A stretch of DNA of 64,000 nucleotides from the NCBI GenBank assembly GCA_008973525.1, contig WACJ01000405.1, positions 1,674,001-1,738,000 of the forward strand, given 5' to 3'. The stretch is from Stenopsyche tienmushanensis (lineage: Eukaryota; Arthropoda; Insecta; Trichoptera; Stenopsychidae). Shown here piece by piece: positions 10,440-21,712 of this stretch. The notes below the pieces were generated by a model. That model searched no databases, was not told where the DNA came from, and worked only from the letters and a program-made list of their open reading frames with translations. A program made the translations under genes and the position numbers. How positions within the stretch are numbered: position 1 is the stretch's first letter; the number at the start of each line of letters is the position of its first letter.

Positions 10440-11260
10440 AAAAATCGAAACATTCTGCAGTGGATGTGATGATGGGAAAGACATTCATCAGAGCGATATG
10501 GAAAAAGGAGTATAACATACGATGAGGATAACTGGACTCTAAGAATTCGGCTTGGGGTTCATGTTATACTTCCATAACTCTATGTTGGTTGAAGTATTTA
10601 GTTATAATCATATTGGGTGCAAATTTTCCCAAGGATATTTACGCGCCAATATCTGACGCCGTTGCGGGTTATAAGGTTGCGTCTCTATAAGGAGGTTAGT
10701 CACAATGACAGAGACTGGCTTCTGGGGAACATAAGCTCGAAAGTGCAAGGATTAGAATAGAATATAAGTAAGATGGAGCTTTTTGCGAGACTACTGCCAC
10801 CATGAGTCAAACATCAACTTGAGGGATCTGCAGTAGATGACGAACAGCAGGTGGTACCTCTTACCCCATGGTACTCGTATTGGTTCGGTCATTCGTAGTA
10901 CCTATCCACGGAGAAGAGGGGGGTTCGCGGGTAACAGTCGAACCCCTGGGATAATGATATGGAGTAAAAGTGAGCAAAAGCAGCCTCGTCGGTTTGGTCA
11001 TCAAATGCTGTTGGGATAGCCAGGGAAGCCAGTGTGTACAGGGAAGAACGGATTTCGGCTACTCAAACTCATCTGTTGCAGATCTCTTCGAACTGAGTTT
11101 GGATTCGTGATGGCCTTTTCTTTACTCCTTCAATGCACCTTTGGATGCACACAGCCTGAAGCCGGTTTTCATGCGGGAAGCTCGTCTCCTTTTAGAGGGC
11201 GCGGAGTGTGGCTAGTCCGAAGGCACTCAGAACAGATCGCACAGCATACTGTAGCGTAGT
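10440..11260. repeat. REP-2 composite repeat, rearranged copy
   Basis: A plus-oriented part (about 10730-10920) holds CAACTTGAGGGATCTGCAGT, AGATGACGAAC and GGTTCGGTCATTCGTAGT, matching 48890-48995 and 63390-63490. Another part (about 11195-11240) carries GTGGCTAGTCCGAAGGCACT, which is the minus orientation of the block at 63155-63185. So the copy contains an inversion or two separate insertions. It ends about 70 bp before an LTR. Confidence 0.5.
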
Positions 11261-11329
11261 AGCGCTGTTAACAGCGACATCTTCCATCTTTCTTCAGGTG
11301 CAATGTGTTATTTTAACAGCTCCATCTCT

Positions 11330-11618
11330 TGTGGCCCTGCGAAGACATTGCACCTGCATACCGACCGATCGCTTCTTGCGCGACTACCGTTGCCGGTTGG
11401 GTAGTAACGCGTAGGAGGCGGGAGTTGGGAGAGTCGTCGGTTAGCCTTGGCTGCAAGAGGTTGTCCCTCTCCCTCTATTCCCATTCAATCGTTCAGCAAC
11501 ATCACAGCCCGATAGAAGAACGGACCTGTGCGCTAGCGCGGCCATCCTGATATGTACGTGGAGGTGGGGAGCCGTCTGGGGACTCTGCTTCCGAAAGCGC
11601 CCCCGCCTCAACGTTACA
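11330..11618 (+). mobile_element. Gypsy-type LTR (copy A) followed by PBS
   Basis: A 289-bp LTR starting TGTGGCCCTGC and ending ACGTTACA. It is followed after one base by TGGTGTCAGAA (11620-11630), a tRNA-Leu primer-binding site. Shared internal strings with the LTR at 31791-32116 include GATCGCTTCTTGCGCG, GTCGTCGGTTAGCCTTGGCT, AGCCGTC and GGGACTCTGC. Presence of the PBS shows this is a 5' LTR rather than a solo LTR, but no gag or pol frame follows. Confidence 0.8.
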
Positions 11619-11639
11619 CTGGTGTCAGAATCAGCGGGT

Positions 11640-12970
11640 TATAAATGCTGAGCGTTTTGGATGGAAGGCGATGACAAACGACGCGCGCCGGCAACGCTAG
11701 GCGTTCTTCCAATTCTTCTTTTTTTAATAGATTTCTTCCATCGACGCTTCAGATCTAAAACCATGTTGATGATATTTTCACTGGTTCCCGGCTTTTAGAG
11801 GGTCAATGCAAACTGCAAAGAACGATCGCTTCTGGTCCATTGATGACTTTAAAATGCTCGAATATGAATAGTTTATGTGCGTCAAGGTATCAGTGTTTAA
11901 CCTGGTAGTGCATCTTATTTAAACATTAGTGCGATTAAAAAAGAGAGAAGAAGATAGCAAACAAACTTGCATTCATAAAAAAAACATCATAGCAGTCAAA
12001 TGATGAAAGTTTAAACCGTTTAGTATCGGAACGAAAACCGAAATGAAAATGATAACGGTTCGAAGCATTGGTTATAAATGCTTTTGTGCACATTATTACG
12101 CTGTTTACAAAGCGAAAGGTCAATCTATTGTCGAAAGCTTGCAGTTTCGCCGCGGATGATGCATCATCCCATTTAAGCAAATGAAAAGATGATTTATTTA
12201 TATCAAACGGAGCAAAAACCAGTCGAAGCAAAAGCGGGATCTCCACAACAACGACAAAAAAGGCCAATCGAAGTCCGTCTTGTTTTGGCCCGAGCGCCCA
12301 GAGAGAGAAAGACGCCATCCATCCTGAGGAAGCAACTGCCTCGAGAGCAACTGCAGCAAAAAGTCCAAATCGGAATGTCGACATTTGGGGGGCACGTTTT
12401 AATTTACGAGCAACTGGATGGAGTCGCGGGCCGCCGTCGAGATCCGCGACCTCGCACTTAGCTTTCGAATTGGTAAAAATGAAGCGGCATCCCGGTATTA
12501 TTTAACAGGTCCGAATGTGGGACATTGCCCGGGGCGCGAAATTCCGAACCCGCGGTGACTGGATTCGATCCGATCAAGGACATCCGATCGCATTAGCATG
12601 ATTGCCATTTCCGAAATGAATAAAATATCACATTGTTGAAAGGGAATCTGATATGGCCGCGGCAATATGTTACTGTCGCCGCTCGAATCCCAATAGATAT
12701 TCATCAACTTCAATAGATCGCAGATGGAGATAATGACTGTGTGTATTTATTTCAATACGCTTTATTTTTATTTGCCATGGCAATCGGACGCTTGCAATAG
12801 TTGCATAAATTCTGTCCTCGATAAAAATGCATTGAAATGAAACCAGTTTTTAATATGTATGTTCGGCGACCTGCAGTCTCCTTCTAGGCAAGTGCTCCAG
12901 AGTAATATTTAATCACAGATAATTATTTTAATTTAAATGCTTTACAAATACAATATCAGGGGAATCAGAT
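11640..12970. other. no gene recognised, includes REP-3 copy
   Basis: Contains a REP-3 (hAT-like) remnant at 12017-12070 with GGAACGAAAACCGAAATG and AACGGTTCGAAGCATTG. An open frame at 12189-12461 (plus, Gln/Arg-rich) and one at 11935-12384 (minus) overlap each other and have no recognised domain. Confidence 0.45.
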
Positions 12971-12972
12971 AC

Positions 12973-13017
12973 TATCCCGTTAATGAGTAATCGCGCATAT
13001 GTGCGTTCAGACTCGAG
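12973..13017 (+). mobile_element. PBL MITE left end, cut by hAT copy A
   Basis: ATCCCGTTAATGAGTAATCG followed by CGCATATGTGCGTTCAGACT is the PBL left terminus. It stops exactly where the hAT-like sequence starts (TAGGGAATCC at 13018), inside the shared CTCGAGT string of this family. So hAT sequence landed in, or recombined with, a PBL copy. Confidence 0.7.
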
Positions 13018-13778
13018 TAGGGAATCCAATCTCGAGCCAAAATTTCGATCCCGGGATTTCGGGATTTCATTAGACAATCCCGGGAACAGTCCCGGGATTC
13101 CGGGATTCCGGGATTGGAATTTTCAATATTTTAAGAAATTACATTGATAAATTTTATCAAAAATTACTAATAAGTCCATTTGTTCAATATAAAAAAAATC
13201 ACTTGAAGGCCAAAGAATTTTATTTATTTAATAATAGATAAAAATACAATTCAAAAATGGATAAATAAAACACTAAAAATTTTAAAAATCAATTTTGAAA
13301 ATATGCCCGAAGTAACATTAAACCATCGAGCATTTCGTCATTTAGTCTGGATCTGATTTTGAAAGTCAGGCAACCTGCTGCTGAAAATGCACGCTCAGCC
13401 TCCATACTTGTTGAAGATATCGTCATCAGATATTTAAATGCTAGTTCGAGTTGATGACCACATGAGCCCTAATTTTCGTATAGCACCATCAATGTGACTG
13501 ATAAAATTCCTTGAGTGAGACGCGAACTAAAACTCCAAACAAAATTCCCGATTTCCCGACAAATTATTTATTTCCGTCGCTGCAGATGAATACTTATATA
13601 CTATAATACTTTGATGTAATTCGTAATTATATTACGGAGCAATATAAACATTCTGAATCCCGCATCTATTATATTTCATATCGATATTCCCATTATTAGA
13701 GTCGAGGTGTAGTAAATACATCACCGGAAGGGAAGGGTTAATATAACAATTTGAAAAACATAAATGTACGCTATATAT
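13018..13778 (-). mobile_element. hAT-like element, copy A (truncated)
   Basis: Starts with terminal TAGGGAATCCAATC and a subterminal cluster of CCCGGGAT motifs. On the minus strand at about 13310-13460 the frame reads ISSTSMEAERAFSAAG and then IRSRLNDEML. This is the C-terminal dimerisation (hATC) region of hAT transposases, normally 'ATSAPSERVFSAAG' then a 'NRL' box. Only this last part of the transposase survives. The right terminus seen in copy B is missing. The sequence runs parallel to copy B (21713-22535) and D (42871-43192). Confidence 0.8.
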
Positions 13779-13869
13779 GTCATGGATTCCCTGTTCGTAC
13801 GCAATGACGTTGTTAATGTGTGCAAATTCAATTCACCAAATTAACAGCGTTATCTTCCTTCTCTTTTCA

Positions 13870-13985
13870 GACGTAATGGTAGCGAGAATCGTCAGACTCG
13901 TCGGATAGCCTTGGCTGCGGAAAGATGTTCTTGTGAGCGTTCCCGCTTCACCACCTTACATTGGTGTCAGAAACGCCAGGTCATT
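13870..13985 (+). mobile_element. LTR remnant (copy D) with PBS
   Basis: Retains TCGTCGGATAGCCTTGGCTG from the middle of the LTR family of 11330-11618, then jumps to an end CACCTTACA followed after one base by TGGTGTCAGAA (13962-13972). Most of U5 and U3 is deleted. tRNA-Leu primer site as in the other copies. Confidence 0.65.
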
Positions 13986-13989
13986 AACC

Positions 13990-15410
13990 ACTATAAATAG
14001 GATTTATATCTTCATAATTATTATCAGATTGATGGGATCAATTGCGATCTATCCTAGATATTCGTTTATTTGCTGGAATTTGAACTTTAACGTTTCAATT
14101 TGCTGAATGTTCGTCATTAATTTTCCTCATTTTGCTTGAAATTTTCCTTAAAATATTAATTTTAGACCAAATGATTTGTAAACGTACCTCAGAGCTTGAA
14201 AATGCACTACTGGTTATACTTAAAGATATTTAGAGAAAACTCTTACATAAAAAAAAGCAAGTACATATGCATGCTAATCATAATTTAAAAAAATTAAGCT
14301 TGCTTATAAAACGTCATAATTTCATAGTGTTCCTATGGAAACACTTGATTGACATACATTGAATTTCAAATTATTGAATTTTGCACTAGTTTTTACTGAG
14401 GTACTTCATTGCAGGCTTTTTCATGTTCATGGTACACATGCTGTATCATCGGCTATTATGGTGCATTTTTCTTATTTAGAATATAAAAAAGACGCAGAAA
14501 ATAGTTTTGGGATTCATCCATGATAATGACCAGTATTCGAGATGCTTAGTCGAATCGTTTAATTAATGGGTCGACTGCAAATTTCCGTTTAGTTTTTTGT
14601 TGGAACGAGATTCGGCACGCGGTCCTGACGGAGGCTGCTCACCGCTCATCGTTCAAATGTTTGTTAATTGCCTGTCATTTGCTTCGTGGTAATGATCTAC
14701 CCATTCCAAGACGTATCCGCATATTTGTTGATAAGAGTTCTGAGGAATTCGTGTTTAATTAGATGCATGGATCGGAATTCCTATAAGCCATGGAACTGGC
14801 ATCCATCAGTAGCGTACTCGCGGCACCAATCATCTCAAACATCTATTCACAAATCCCCATTTAGTCCGATCGAAAATCGTCCAAGAACATCGAAACAGGA
14901 AGCGCTTCAAGTTTAAAATGAAAATAAAAATGTTCAACCCGATTATAGATCCACGTACTTTCATATTCTGCTCGCTTAATGGGCGCCATCTTAAACATTG
15001 TCGATTGAAACTCGTTTGGATGTTCTATGCAAATGCGATGCAAGAATGGCCCTTTTGTTTTTAAGTTGCATGCCCAAATGCATTCAAAAATAAGATTAGG
15101 ATGATGCAGTTGGTCAGCATCATCAATACGAGCATTCCTCGGCCTATGACTCACGAGGCGAAAAGGATGCCAGGATTCAAGGCGTTCAAGAATCTGAAAA
15201 TATTTCCATTGGGCGGATATAATGTGTATAAATTTAAATTAAATTATATTTTAGAAATGTATTGAGTAAACTTTCAAAATATTCAAGATTCTCCAAAAGA
15301 TAAATGACCTCTTCACTATCGTTCAATAAAAATGCTCGTATATAACTTATGTATATTAAATTGATGATATTATAATCAGGAATTCATCCCTCTAACTGAA
15401 TAAATTAACA
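13990..15410. other. no gene recognised
   Basis: About 1.4 kb. Open frames at 14668-14916 (plus) and 14861-15154 (minus) show no domain. The sequence is AT-rich at 14090-14480 and 15190-15400. Confidence 0.45.
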
Positions 15411-15414
15411 AACG

Positions 15415-15800
15415 GTTCGCGAGCCCCCGTGCTGTTGTCTTCCCCGCTATCACGGCTACCAACCGTGACGTGATTCGGTCTCAAAAATCGCACTGCGGGT
15501 CGCGCGCAGCGCCGGAGCACTACACACTAACCACTACACACTGGTCTCGGAGACCGATCGACGGCGGACGCGCCCCCAACAACAGGAGGGAGCGGGTTCT
15601 TTACAAAACGAAGGAATCGGGATACCAAATTATAGCCTTTTATGTCGCAAACTGGCGACGATGGCGAGGCACGTGGCCTCCATCCACGGCGGCGATCTAT
15701 CGCGGGACCAAAATGTATGTCATACCCGTCCTAAGGCTATTTTTTCACATCTTATTTTTTCGCCCGCCTTCCGGTTAATCCGGGCGGGTCTTAATTATTA
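15415..15800. other. GC-rich island with a strong hairpin
   Basis: Markedly GC-richer than its surroundings. A frame at 15470-15778 is Arg-rich and unrecognised. At 15762-15788 the string GCCCGCCTTCCGG is answered by CCGGGCGGGT around a TTAAT loop, a near-perfect stem that would form in RNA or single-stranded DNA. It may be an untranslated region of a retroelement; no LTR ends were found. Confidence 0.4.
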
Positions 15801-16017
15801 AAAGTATGACCAGCTTAAAGCCGACCAAACTGTCGACGACAGAACATTTTGGTCCATGCAGCACATGCCTTACATTTTTTTTACTAGGGAAAAAGTTAGA
15901 TTCTAAACAGTATGTACAAAATGGATTTTTAAGTTTTTTTTTTCCATCAAAACTAGTGTATTTTTGCAATGGAATAGACGAATAGACGCAAGACATCCGT
16001 CTTTATGTTCGATTATG

Positions 16018-16089
16018 TGTGAGAATGCTCTTTCTTGAATGCACTCGAGTCCGAACGCAAATATGCACGATTACGCATCAACGGGTTAA
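16018..16089 (-). mobile_element. PBL MITE left end, copy 3
   Basis: In the minus orientation it begins TTAACCCGTTGATGCGTAAT with TTAA at 16086-16089, then GCATATTTGCGTTCGGACTC. The rest of the element is missing. Confidence 0.65.
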
Positions 16090-16204
16090 TACCACGATCA
16101 GATGACGTTATTTGCGAACTGCAAGACAAACAACCATTATAAATGACGTAAATCTACTAATTTTAAGCTGATAATAGGGTTGTATATGCTAGGAACAACT
16201 TCAC

Positions 16205-16680
16205 ATTTGGCCCGATGTGTTTCACGACGTTGTTTTTGTTCTATTGGGAGCAAACGCGGCACCCATCTTGCGCACAGCTTTCTCGTATCCAAATTTTCAA
16301 TCAACATGCAATGTATAACTGGTTTTGCCTACTATATCTGCTAGCGCGCGCACTTTCAATTGACAGTCATACAATACTATTTTGTGGATTTTCTTCGCCA
16401 TTTATGGCGTGGTCACCTCATTTGGTCGACTATTGCGATGTTCGTCTTGGCAGCTCGTATGGCCTCGTTTAAATTCTGCCACCCTATTATAAACAAAGGA
16501 GCAGACTCTATCAACGTAGAATCTGGGAGACTGTAGAGGTTGAAAAAGTTTGTTTGAAAAATTACTACAACGTCTTGCAACATGTATATATATATCAACC
16601 GAAGCACAAACGACACAAGATGTAATGCATTGTAACATTGTAACATCTCAAATTTAAATTCATATTTCATAGTATTTGTG
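16205..16680 (-). pseudogene. mariner transposase fragment with 5' flank
   Basis: Minus-strand frames give VAEFKRGHTSCQDEHRNSRP then NEVTTP, the linker between the two DNA-binding domains of mauritiana-like mariner transposases. Further down, in broken frames, comes the region equivalent to LDMRKLCARWVPRL. The upstream part to about 16680 is non-coding here. Same family as 62660-63060 and 870-1250. Confidence 0.8.
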
Positions 16681-16721
16681 AGAAATCATGAGCTAAAAGA
16701 TTACGCTGTATGATGTATAAT

Positions 16722-16800
16722 ATATAATAAAATAGGCGCGCTACTGGTCTTGGTTGCTTTATGCTACGTATACTTACACACACAGCAGAGGCGACGTGGC
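16722..16800 (+). repeat. short repeat shared with 54745-54830
   Basis: ATAATAAAATAGG then a diverged continuation to CACACACA. In the 54745 copy it includes TGGTGTAGTGGTTAC, which looks like a Pol III A-box. A SINE head is possible but I see no B-box, so this is tentative. Confidence 0.3.
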
Positions 16801-16809
16801 ACATGTGCA

Positions 16810-17310
16810 CAACGACTCTATGATGTGTGCGATGGAAACGAGCACACTATAAACGATTCTCCCTCTATTTTCGACCAATTGCCGTTTGGAGTTTCATTTT
16901 TCGTGACGTTCAAGCTAATTTGCCTTACCGCTATTTATTTATATGATAAAATAAGCTTTAGGGAATAAATTTGTAATATTAACAGAGTATTAAAGGATCT
17001 GCTGAAAAATATATTCCAAATGGATCTGAAATATTTACATGTGCATTGCGGCAATGAAAAAAAGTGGCAGCTGATCTGCAATGAATGCCATGTGCAGAAT
17101 TTTTCCTCGAGATGCTCACATGCGAAGAATGCCCCCCTCAAAGCGCCCGGGGGTGGCTATTTTTAATTTTATTGTATAAATTACATCCAAATGATCATTA
17201 TTTTTATTCGCCTGAAATAAAATAGGCATACGTGGGCGTTAAGCTATCATTTTTTTCTGTCCGAAGGATTAGTTGCTAATGTTGACGCTTATGAAATCCC
17301 CAATAAAACC
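16810..17310. other. no gene recognised
   Basis: Short frames only. No motif or repeat identified. Confidence 0.4.
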
Positions 17311-17319
17311 GACGATTTT

Positions 17320-17668
17320 ACGATCGGGAATCTGAATAATCCCGATATTTGTGCATCCTCCGTACGAAATACGACCGGCGAAGATTATTTCTGATCTTCG
17401 GACGTACAATTTGTCAAACAAGTTCGGCGGTACTCTATCGGATTAAGTTGTCGGCATTCTTTACGGCCCCGTAGCAGGTTACCAAAAACAGGTGGAGAAT
17501 CGCTGGTATGCGTTAACGGTCTGCAAAACGAGAGCCGGATTACGGTGTAAGGTGCATTACCCAAATACCGACATCGTTGACGTCATCCACCATCAGCCGA
17601 AGAAGACCATGCATCTGGTGTATAGGCAAATACCCACCATCCACTTAAAACATCTTCCCGGTGCTTAA
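17320..17668 (+). pseudogene. coding-like sequence of unknown family, one internal stop
   Basis: One frame stays open from about 17320 to a TAA at 17444-17446, and continues open in the same frame to a TAA at 17666-17668. The translation after the stop is well mixed (for example GPVAGYQKQVENRWYALTV and PKKTMHLVYRQIP), unlike typical non-coding AT-rich frames. GC content is balanced. No start codon is convincing. I do not recognise the protein. A host pseudogene or an old transposon ORF are both possible. Confidence 0.35.
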
Positions 17669-17669
17669 A

Positions 17670-18565
17670 AATAGACGTCGAACGCCCAAAATTGGGATTA
17701 AGCGTCGCTTGGATCATGTTGGATTATTTGGTTGCTAAGCACTGGAGCAAAAATAGATTGTGCTGAAGAACTACAGCAGGAAGATGTGGCATCAACTTCA
17801 GGTATCCATGTCTTTTCATCAAAGCATCAACACCGTTGACATGCTCCCTTTCACCAAACACAAAGCCTTCGAATCCATGACAGCAACTTCCGTTTTAAAA
17901 GCACTCATATTCGCTCCTATGCATCCTTCAAGCCTCAAAATTGATTGTCGGCAATTTCAACAATCACCAGCAATAATTACGGAGAAGAACTAATGTAACA
18001 GCTAAGGTAGGAGAAGAGGAAATAGGGTCAGAACCTTTCTCTTCGATCTCGACACTCTCCTTTCACATCCAATCGATCCGAGAGAATGCTTGACTCACAA
18101 CAGGATACGATCTGCTTCTCTGCACAATTAGAAGGATAAATTAAAATGTTTTATGGGCGCTTTGAAGCACGAGCCCACCTCCTGTGACATCTCAAAGCGC
18201 TCTCAGCTTTTGAATCATCGTCTAAAACAGGCGATTTCACAGTGCACTTCGCAGAATGCCTCACATATCTTAATTGCTCACTAAAGGCATTTAAAAATAA
18301 TTTTATCCGCATAAAAAGCATTTTGTCATAACATCCTCTGATTTACAACGTCCAAATTGCTACAAATTAAGAGGCGATGGTGCAATAAAAGGAGCTCAAA
18401 TCTCAGTTAACCATTCGGCTGCTACGGTATATTATGATAAACGGAAATTTGCTTGCTATCTCTCTTGTTTTATCGCGCTAATAGATAAGCAAGATTTGCT
18501 GCAATATTAAGCGCTGATGACGCTTTGAATAAAATTAATAAACGTGTGCATTTCTATGCATTTGT
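17670..18565. other. no gene recognised
   Basis: Includes a Met/Lys/Phe-rich open frame at 17760-17993 without recognised domain. No repeats matched. Confidence 0.4.
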
Positions 18566-18569
18566 AAAG

Positions 18570-19215
18570 GGTCTTTCAATAGAGACGCTTAAAATTTGTT
18601 AGGTTATAGCGGTTAAGTTGTTAAAGTAACATTTGTCAAATTTATTGTGAATTGTTCAGTAGAACGAGACATATCCAGAAAGTAAGTGTATTATGACAAT
18701 AACGGGCTGTGGATTTGACAAAGCGACTAGAGATAAAAAGTGGGTGGCTCATTACACGTTTCAGTCAAAAAGACAGTCATCACAGTCAGAGCCGTAACAA
18801 GGGCGTGGAAAAGCAGGCGCCCGCCACGGGCGTAACTGGGCTTGGGGCGCAAAACGCAGAATACCGACCCGATTGAGAGTTGCGCATAGTTTTTATTTTA
18901 CTCAACCATTCTACTATACACGAACCAACACTGATTGACTCTGTCCGTTTTTATAATATACAATAAGTTGTTTAATCCTTCTTTTCTACATTATCGTTAT
19001 GTTCAAGTATGGCATCCGATCGCGAGTCGCTAATTCGTTATATCAGAGGTCCGAAAAGTGGACCGATTGAGCATACAAACCTTATGGCCACTCCGTCCTC
19101 TTTTAGGGCTTTTTCGGCATTTTCTATGATCTGTACGATCACGAAAGCTTGCCATGGGCGCTTCATACCCACGTAGCGTCTAAAAGTTTGTGCCACGGCT
19201 CACCAGATGCATTGA
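18570..19215 (+). repeat. composite repeat: IS630-type left terminus plus REP-1
   Basis: 18570-18665 matches the left end of the IS630-type element at 52590 (GGGTCTTTCAATAGAGACG, then GGTTATAGCGGTTAAG). 18785-18870 carries GCCGTAACAAGGGCG and GGCGCCCGCCACGGGCG, shared with 28795-28850. 18990-19200 is a REP-1 copy (GGTCCGAAAAGTGGACCG, TTATGGCCACTCCGTCCTC). The middle and last blocks occur in the same order at 28795-29110, so they may form one element. Confidence 0.6.
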
Positions 19216-19489
19216 ACGAGAAGGTGATTATGTTAAAAAATTGTTGACAAGATTATCAACAATATTCTGTTCAAAGACATTTCTAAAAAATATTAAAATT
19301 TAGTACACTTACTTTCGGGATATGCTTCGTGTACGGCAAATCAGCATGGAATGATATAGCTTTGAACAACGTGTATAAATTATTTAAAAAATATATTTTT
19401 AACTACGAGACTCATTTTTGGATAAATGAATATTTGAACAAGCAAAATTGTAGAATTTGAGACGATAAAAATCCATACGAGATACACTG

Positions 19490-19648
19490 GCACTGAATGC
19501 ATCGAACACAGCAATCAATGATACGCAACTTCTTGTGGCTCAAACGGGATGCTATGGATATCGAAGACATGTGATTCCAACAGGATGACGCTACGTGCCA
19601 CACAGCGCATGCTACGATGGACATTCTGCACGAGCGATTTGAGGGCAT
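19490..19648 (+). pseudogene. IS630/mariner-type transposase fragment, second catalytic box
   Basis: In broken frames this reads DIEDM then FQQDDATCHTAHATMDILHE and RFEGMV. This matches the QQDGATCHT box with the second catalytic Asp of a widespread insect IS630/Tc1-mariner lineage. A second scrap of the same box lies at 27330-27425. The C-terminal box of the same lineage (SPDLTPLDF type) is at 21490-21712. Confidence 0.75.
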
Positions 19649-19654
19649 GGTTAT

Positions 19655-19894
19655 CTCTTAACTAATAATGATAATCCAAATTAATCGATTTCAAGTGTAT
19701 TATCTATGCTTATGCGAAGAAATTAACGAATATTGTGTGCTATCAACAGTATTTATTTATTTATATACAAGCTTTATATACGCTGCGCGGTCCTGACAGA
19801 TAAGTGGATTTGTACGGACGTTAAGAAGTGGATATACAAATGTAGTATCTACGTTAAAGTCATTTTAAAATTAGCTCACTGCTCAAAGGGTTAA
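19655..19894 (+). mobile_element. PBL MITE right half, copy 4
   Basis: Shares AATATTGTGTGCTATCAACA, a CAAGCTTTATATACGCTGCG block and the right terminus GCTCACTGCTCAAAGGG followed by TTAA at 19891-19894. The left half is absent. The 5' edge, CTAATAATGATAAT, also matches copy 6 near 42705. Confidence 0.7.
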
Positions 19895-19899
19895 AGTTA

Positions 19900-21270
19900 T
19901 CGAAAGTTAGACGTATTTTCTTCAGTGTCATCGAACTGGCCTTGGGCATGCTTGAGGCAGAGGCGCATCATTAAAGTCTCGCAGTTGGGATCACTTTCCG
20001 CTTATAAACCAGGTGTCTTTTATACTTTTTCTTGCGCATCTTTTCGATTTGTTGATTGAATGGACTATATAGATTGTTTCTCACAATTAGGATGAAGAAT
20101 GGATGCAACAGTTAAGTTTGATTGAAGAACATTTCTGGATGGAAATTACAGTCAATGAATTTGATTTGACATTTGATGAATAATTGTATTGAATCTGAAT
20201 CTTAATGTAAATCTATTAATTGATTTTGGTGAAGCAGCTACACAATGGTCCTCCACTTTTCATCAATCGCCTCTCGCTTTTATGATTCCATGCCAGCAAT
20301 GCAATAGCGGCAACTTGGCTCGCAGATTAATTAGCACCAATATCGAATTGCCTTCATTTTACGAGTGCAACGAGGCCACAAAAAAGTGGCAATCGATGTA
20401 ACAAACACGTCTGATCCCTCTCGACTTCCGCAATCCATTCGTATCGAATTTCTAGAATCGGTATTTCATATGTGGATTTCGCTCAGGATGACCATGACAT
20501 GGCAACGAAGTGCTGGAACAAGTCGCGTCGCTCGTCTGGCCTGTAATTCAATATGTCACATACCGTGCCACTTGCCACATTACTTTTCGGTCACTTTGGC
20601 GCCACCACCAATCTTCAGGTCGTGTCTATAATGACAATGTCTAATTTCGTCACACGTACCAACCATCATGCCAAAATTGCTCTAGAGTCGTCGGGTTTTT
20701 ATAGCTGGCCTATCGTCACTCCATATCCAGACCGCAATTGCTCGAAGGTGAGTCACGACTCCTCGGGGCACTCCGGAAGACCTGGCAGTGGACGCCATCA
20801 AAATATTGACCGAGCTGATGGTGTGAAAAATATCATGGGCGTTCGGAATGCCGGGTTGATACTTTTAATTCCTTATCATCACACGAATCTTTACGATCGG
20901 TGCTTAAACCAGTTTCGCGCCTCTGGATGTGAACATTTCGTATTCAAACAATCGGATGGCTCTGCTTACTTTCACCGTCGACTGCTCGGATTGCTTTGAA
21001 GTGCCATCACAAAATCACAAATATTTTGATACCTGTGAAATTTTTGCAATAGAGACTTGCCGAGAATTTCCGGTATTTATCAAACATCATTTTTAAACTG
21101 AAAAGCGCTTCCTCCTAATTTAAACTTTTTCTTAACACAAGCTTGCGGAAGTAAATAATCATCGCCATTCATTGAATATGGGAGAAGGTAATCTCTTCTT
21201 GGTAAGTATACAGGGTGTTTGGCACATGGACAATTTTATAGGGAGTTAGGGTGGTCTTTTGCAATATATT
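19900..21270. other. no gene recognised; overlapping ORFs
   Basis: Plus-strand frames at 20189-20401, 20365-20631 and 20553-20999 (148 codons) overlap one another in different frames. GC content is balanced. The 148-residue frame has no domain I recognise. The chain of overlaps could be a frameshifted old coding region, but I could not read a family from any frame. Confidence 0.4.
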
Positions 21271-21274
21271 CGGG

Positions 21275-21370
21275 CATTCGTCGTGTCACCGATCTGAAAT
21301 GTGGACCGGTTGGGCACACAGATTTTGCGACCATTCCCTACCCTTTTAGGGTTTTTTGCAGTATTTTAGG
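21275..21370 (+). repeat. REP-1, partial copy
   Basis: CCGATCTGAAATGTGGACCG, then ACACAGATTTTGCGACCA and CCCTTTTAGGGTTTTTTGCA, as in the other REP-1 copies. Confidence 0.6.
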
Positions 21371-21489
21371 CAAAAATGCGTATCCGGGACCTTGAAGGGG
21401 CGCTATCTTACCAGGAGCAGGGCTAAAAATATACTTTTTAAGCTAAGATGTTTTAATTAAATTTTCAACTGTAGTTGTCTGAAGTAGCA

Positions 21490-21712
21490 TTTCCTCTTTC
21501 ATTTTTGCAAAGGTGGCGATTATTCTTTCAATTAGGATTTTCGTGGGTACCTCTATCATATAAATTAAATCTATTGGCGGATCTATTCCGTATCTCGCAC
21601 GGTATCCAGACCTGACACCACTGGATTTTTATGTCTCGGGACGTACCCTATTTTGTGGCTCGCACAGCCTCTAGACCTGACACTACTGGATTTCTATGCA
21701 TGGGGATGTGCT
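21490..21712 (+). pseudogene. IS630/mariner-type transposase C-terminal box, duplicated
   Basis: One frame reads IGGSIPYLARYPDLTPLDFY, corresponding to the 'IGRGGPIAWPPRSPDLTPLDFFLWG' type box that carries the third catalytic Asp. About 68 bp later the same DNA unit recurs (ACCTGACACTACTGGATTTC, LDLTLLDFYAWG in frame). The hAT copy B then starts, and the unit resumes at 22536-22600. The same arrangement occurs in reverse at 37873-38105. Confidence 0.75.

Noticed and set aside
10915..10960. tRNA-like B-box on the minus strand (GGGGTTCGACTGTTAC)
   Set aside because: No A-box at a suitable distance and the region belongs to the REP-2 repeat.
11935..12461. overlapping ORFs, one Gln/Arg-rich, as a regulatory protein
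   Set aside because: Open on both strands with low-complexity composition; no DNA-binding motif.
18785..18850. end of an 18S rRNA gene (CGTAACAAGG string)
   Set aside because: Only a short match; flanking sequence is not rRNA-like, and the same string is part of a repeat also at 28795.
20553..20999. 148-codon ORF as a gene
   Set aside because: It overlaps other open frames in the same region, shows no domain, signal peptide or promoter, and its residue pattern is not recognisable.
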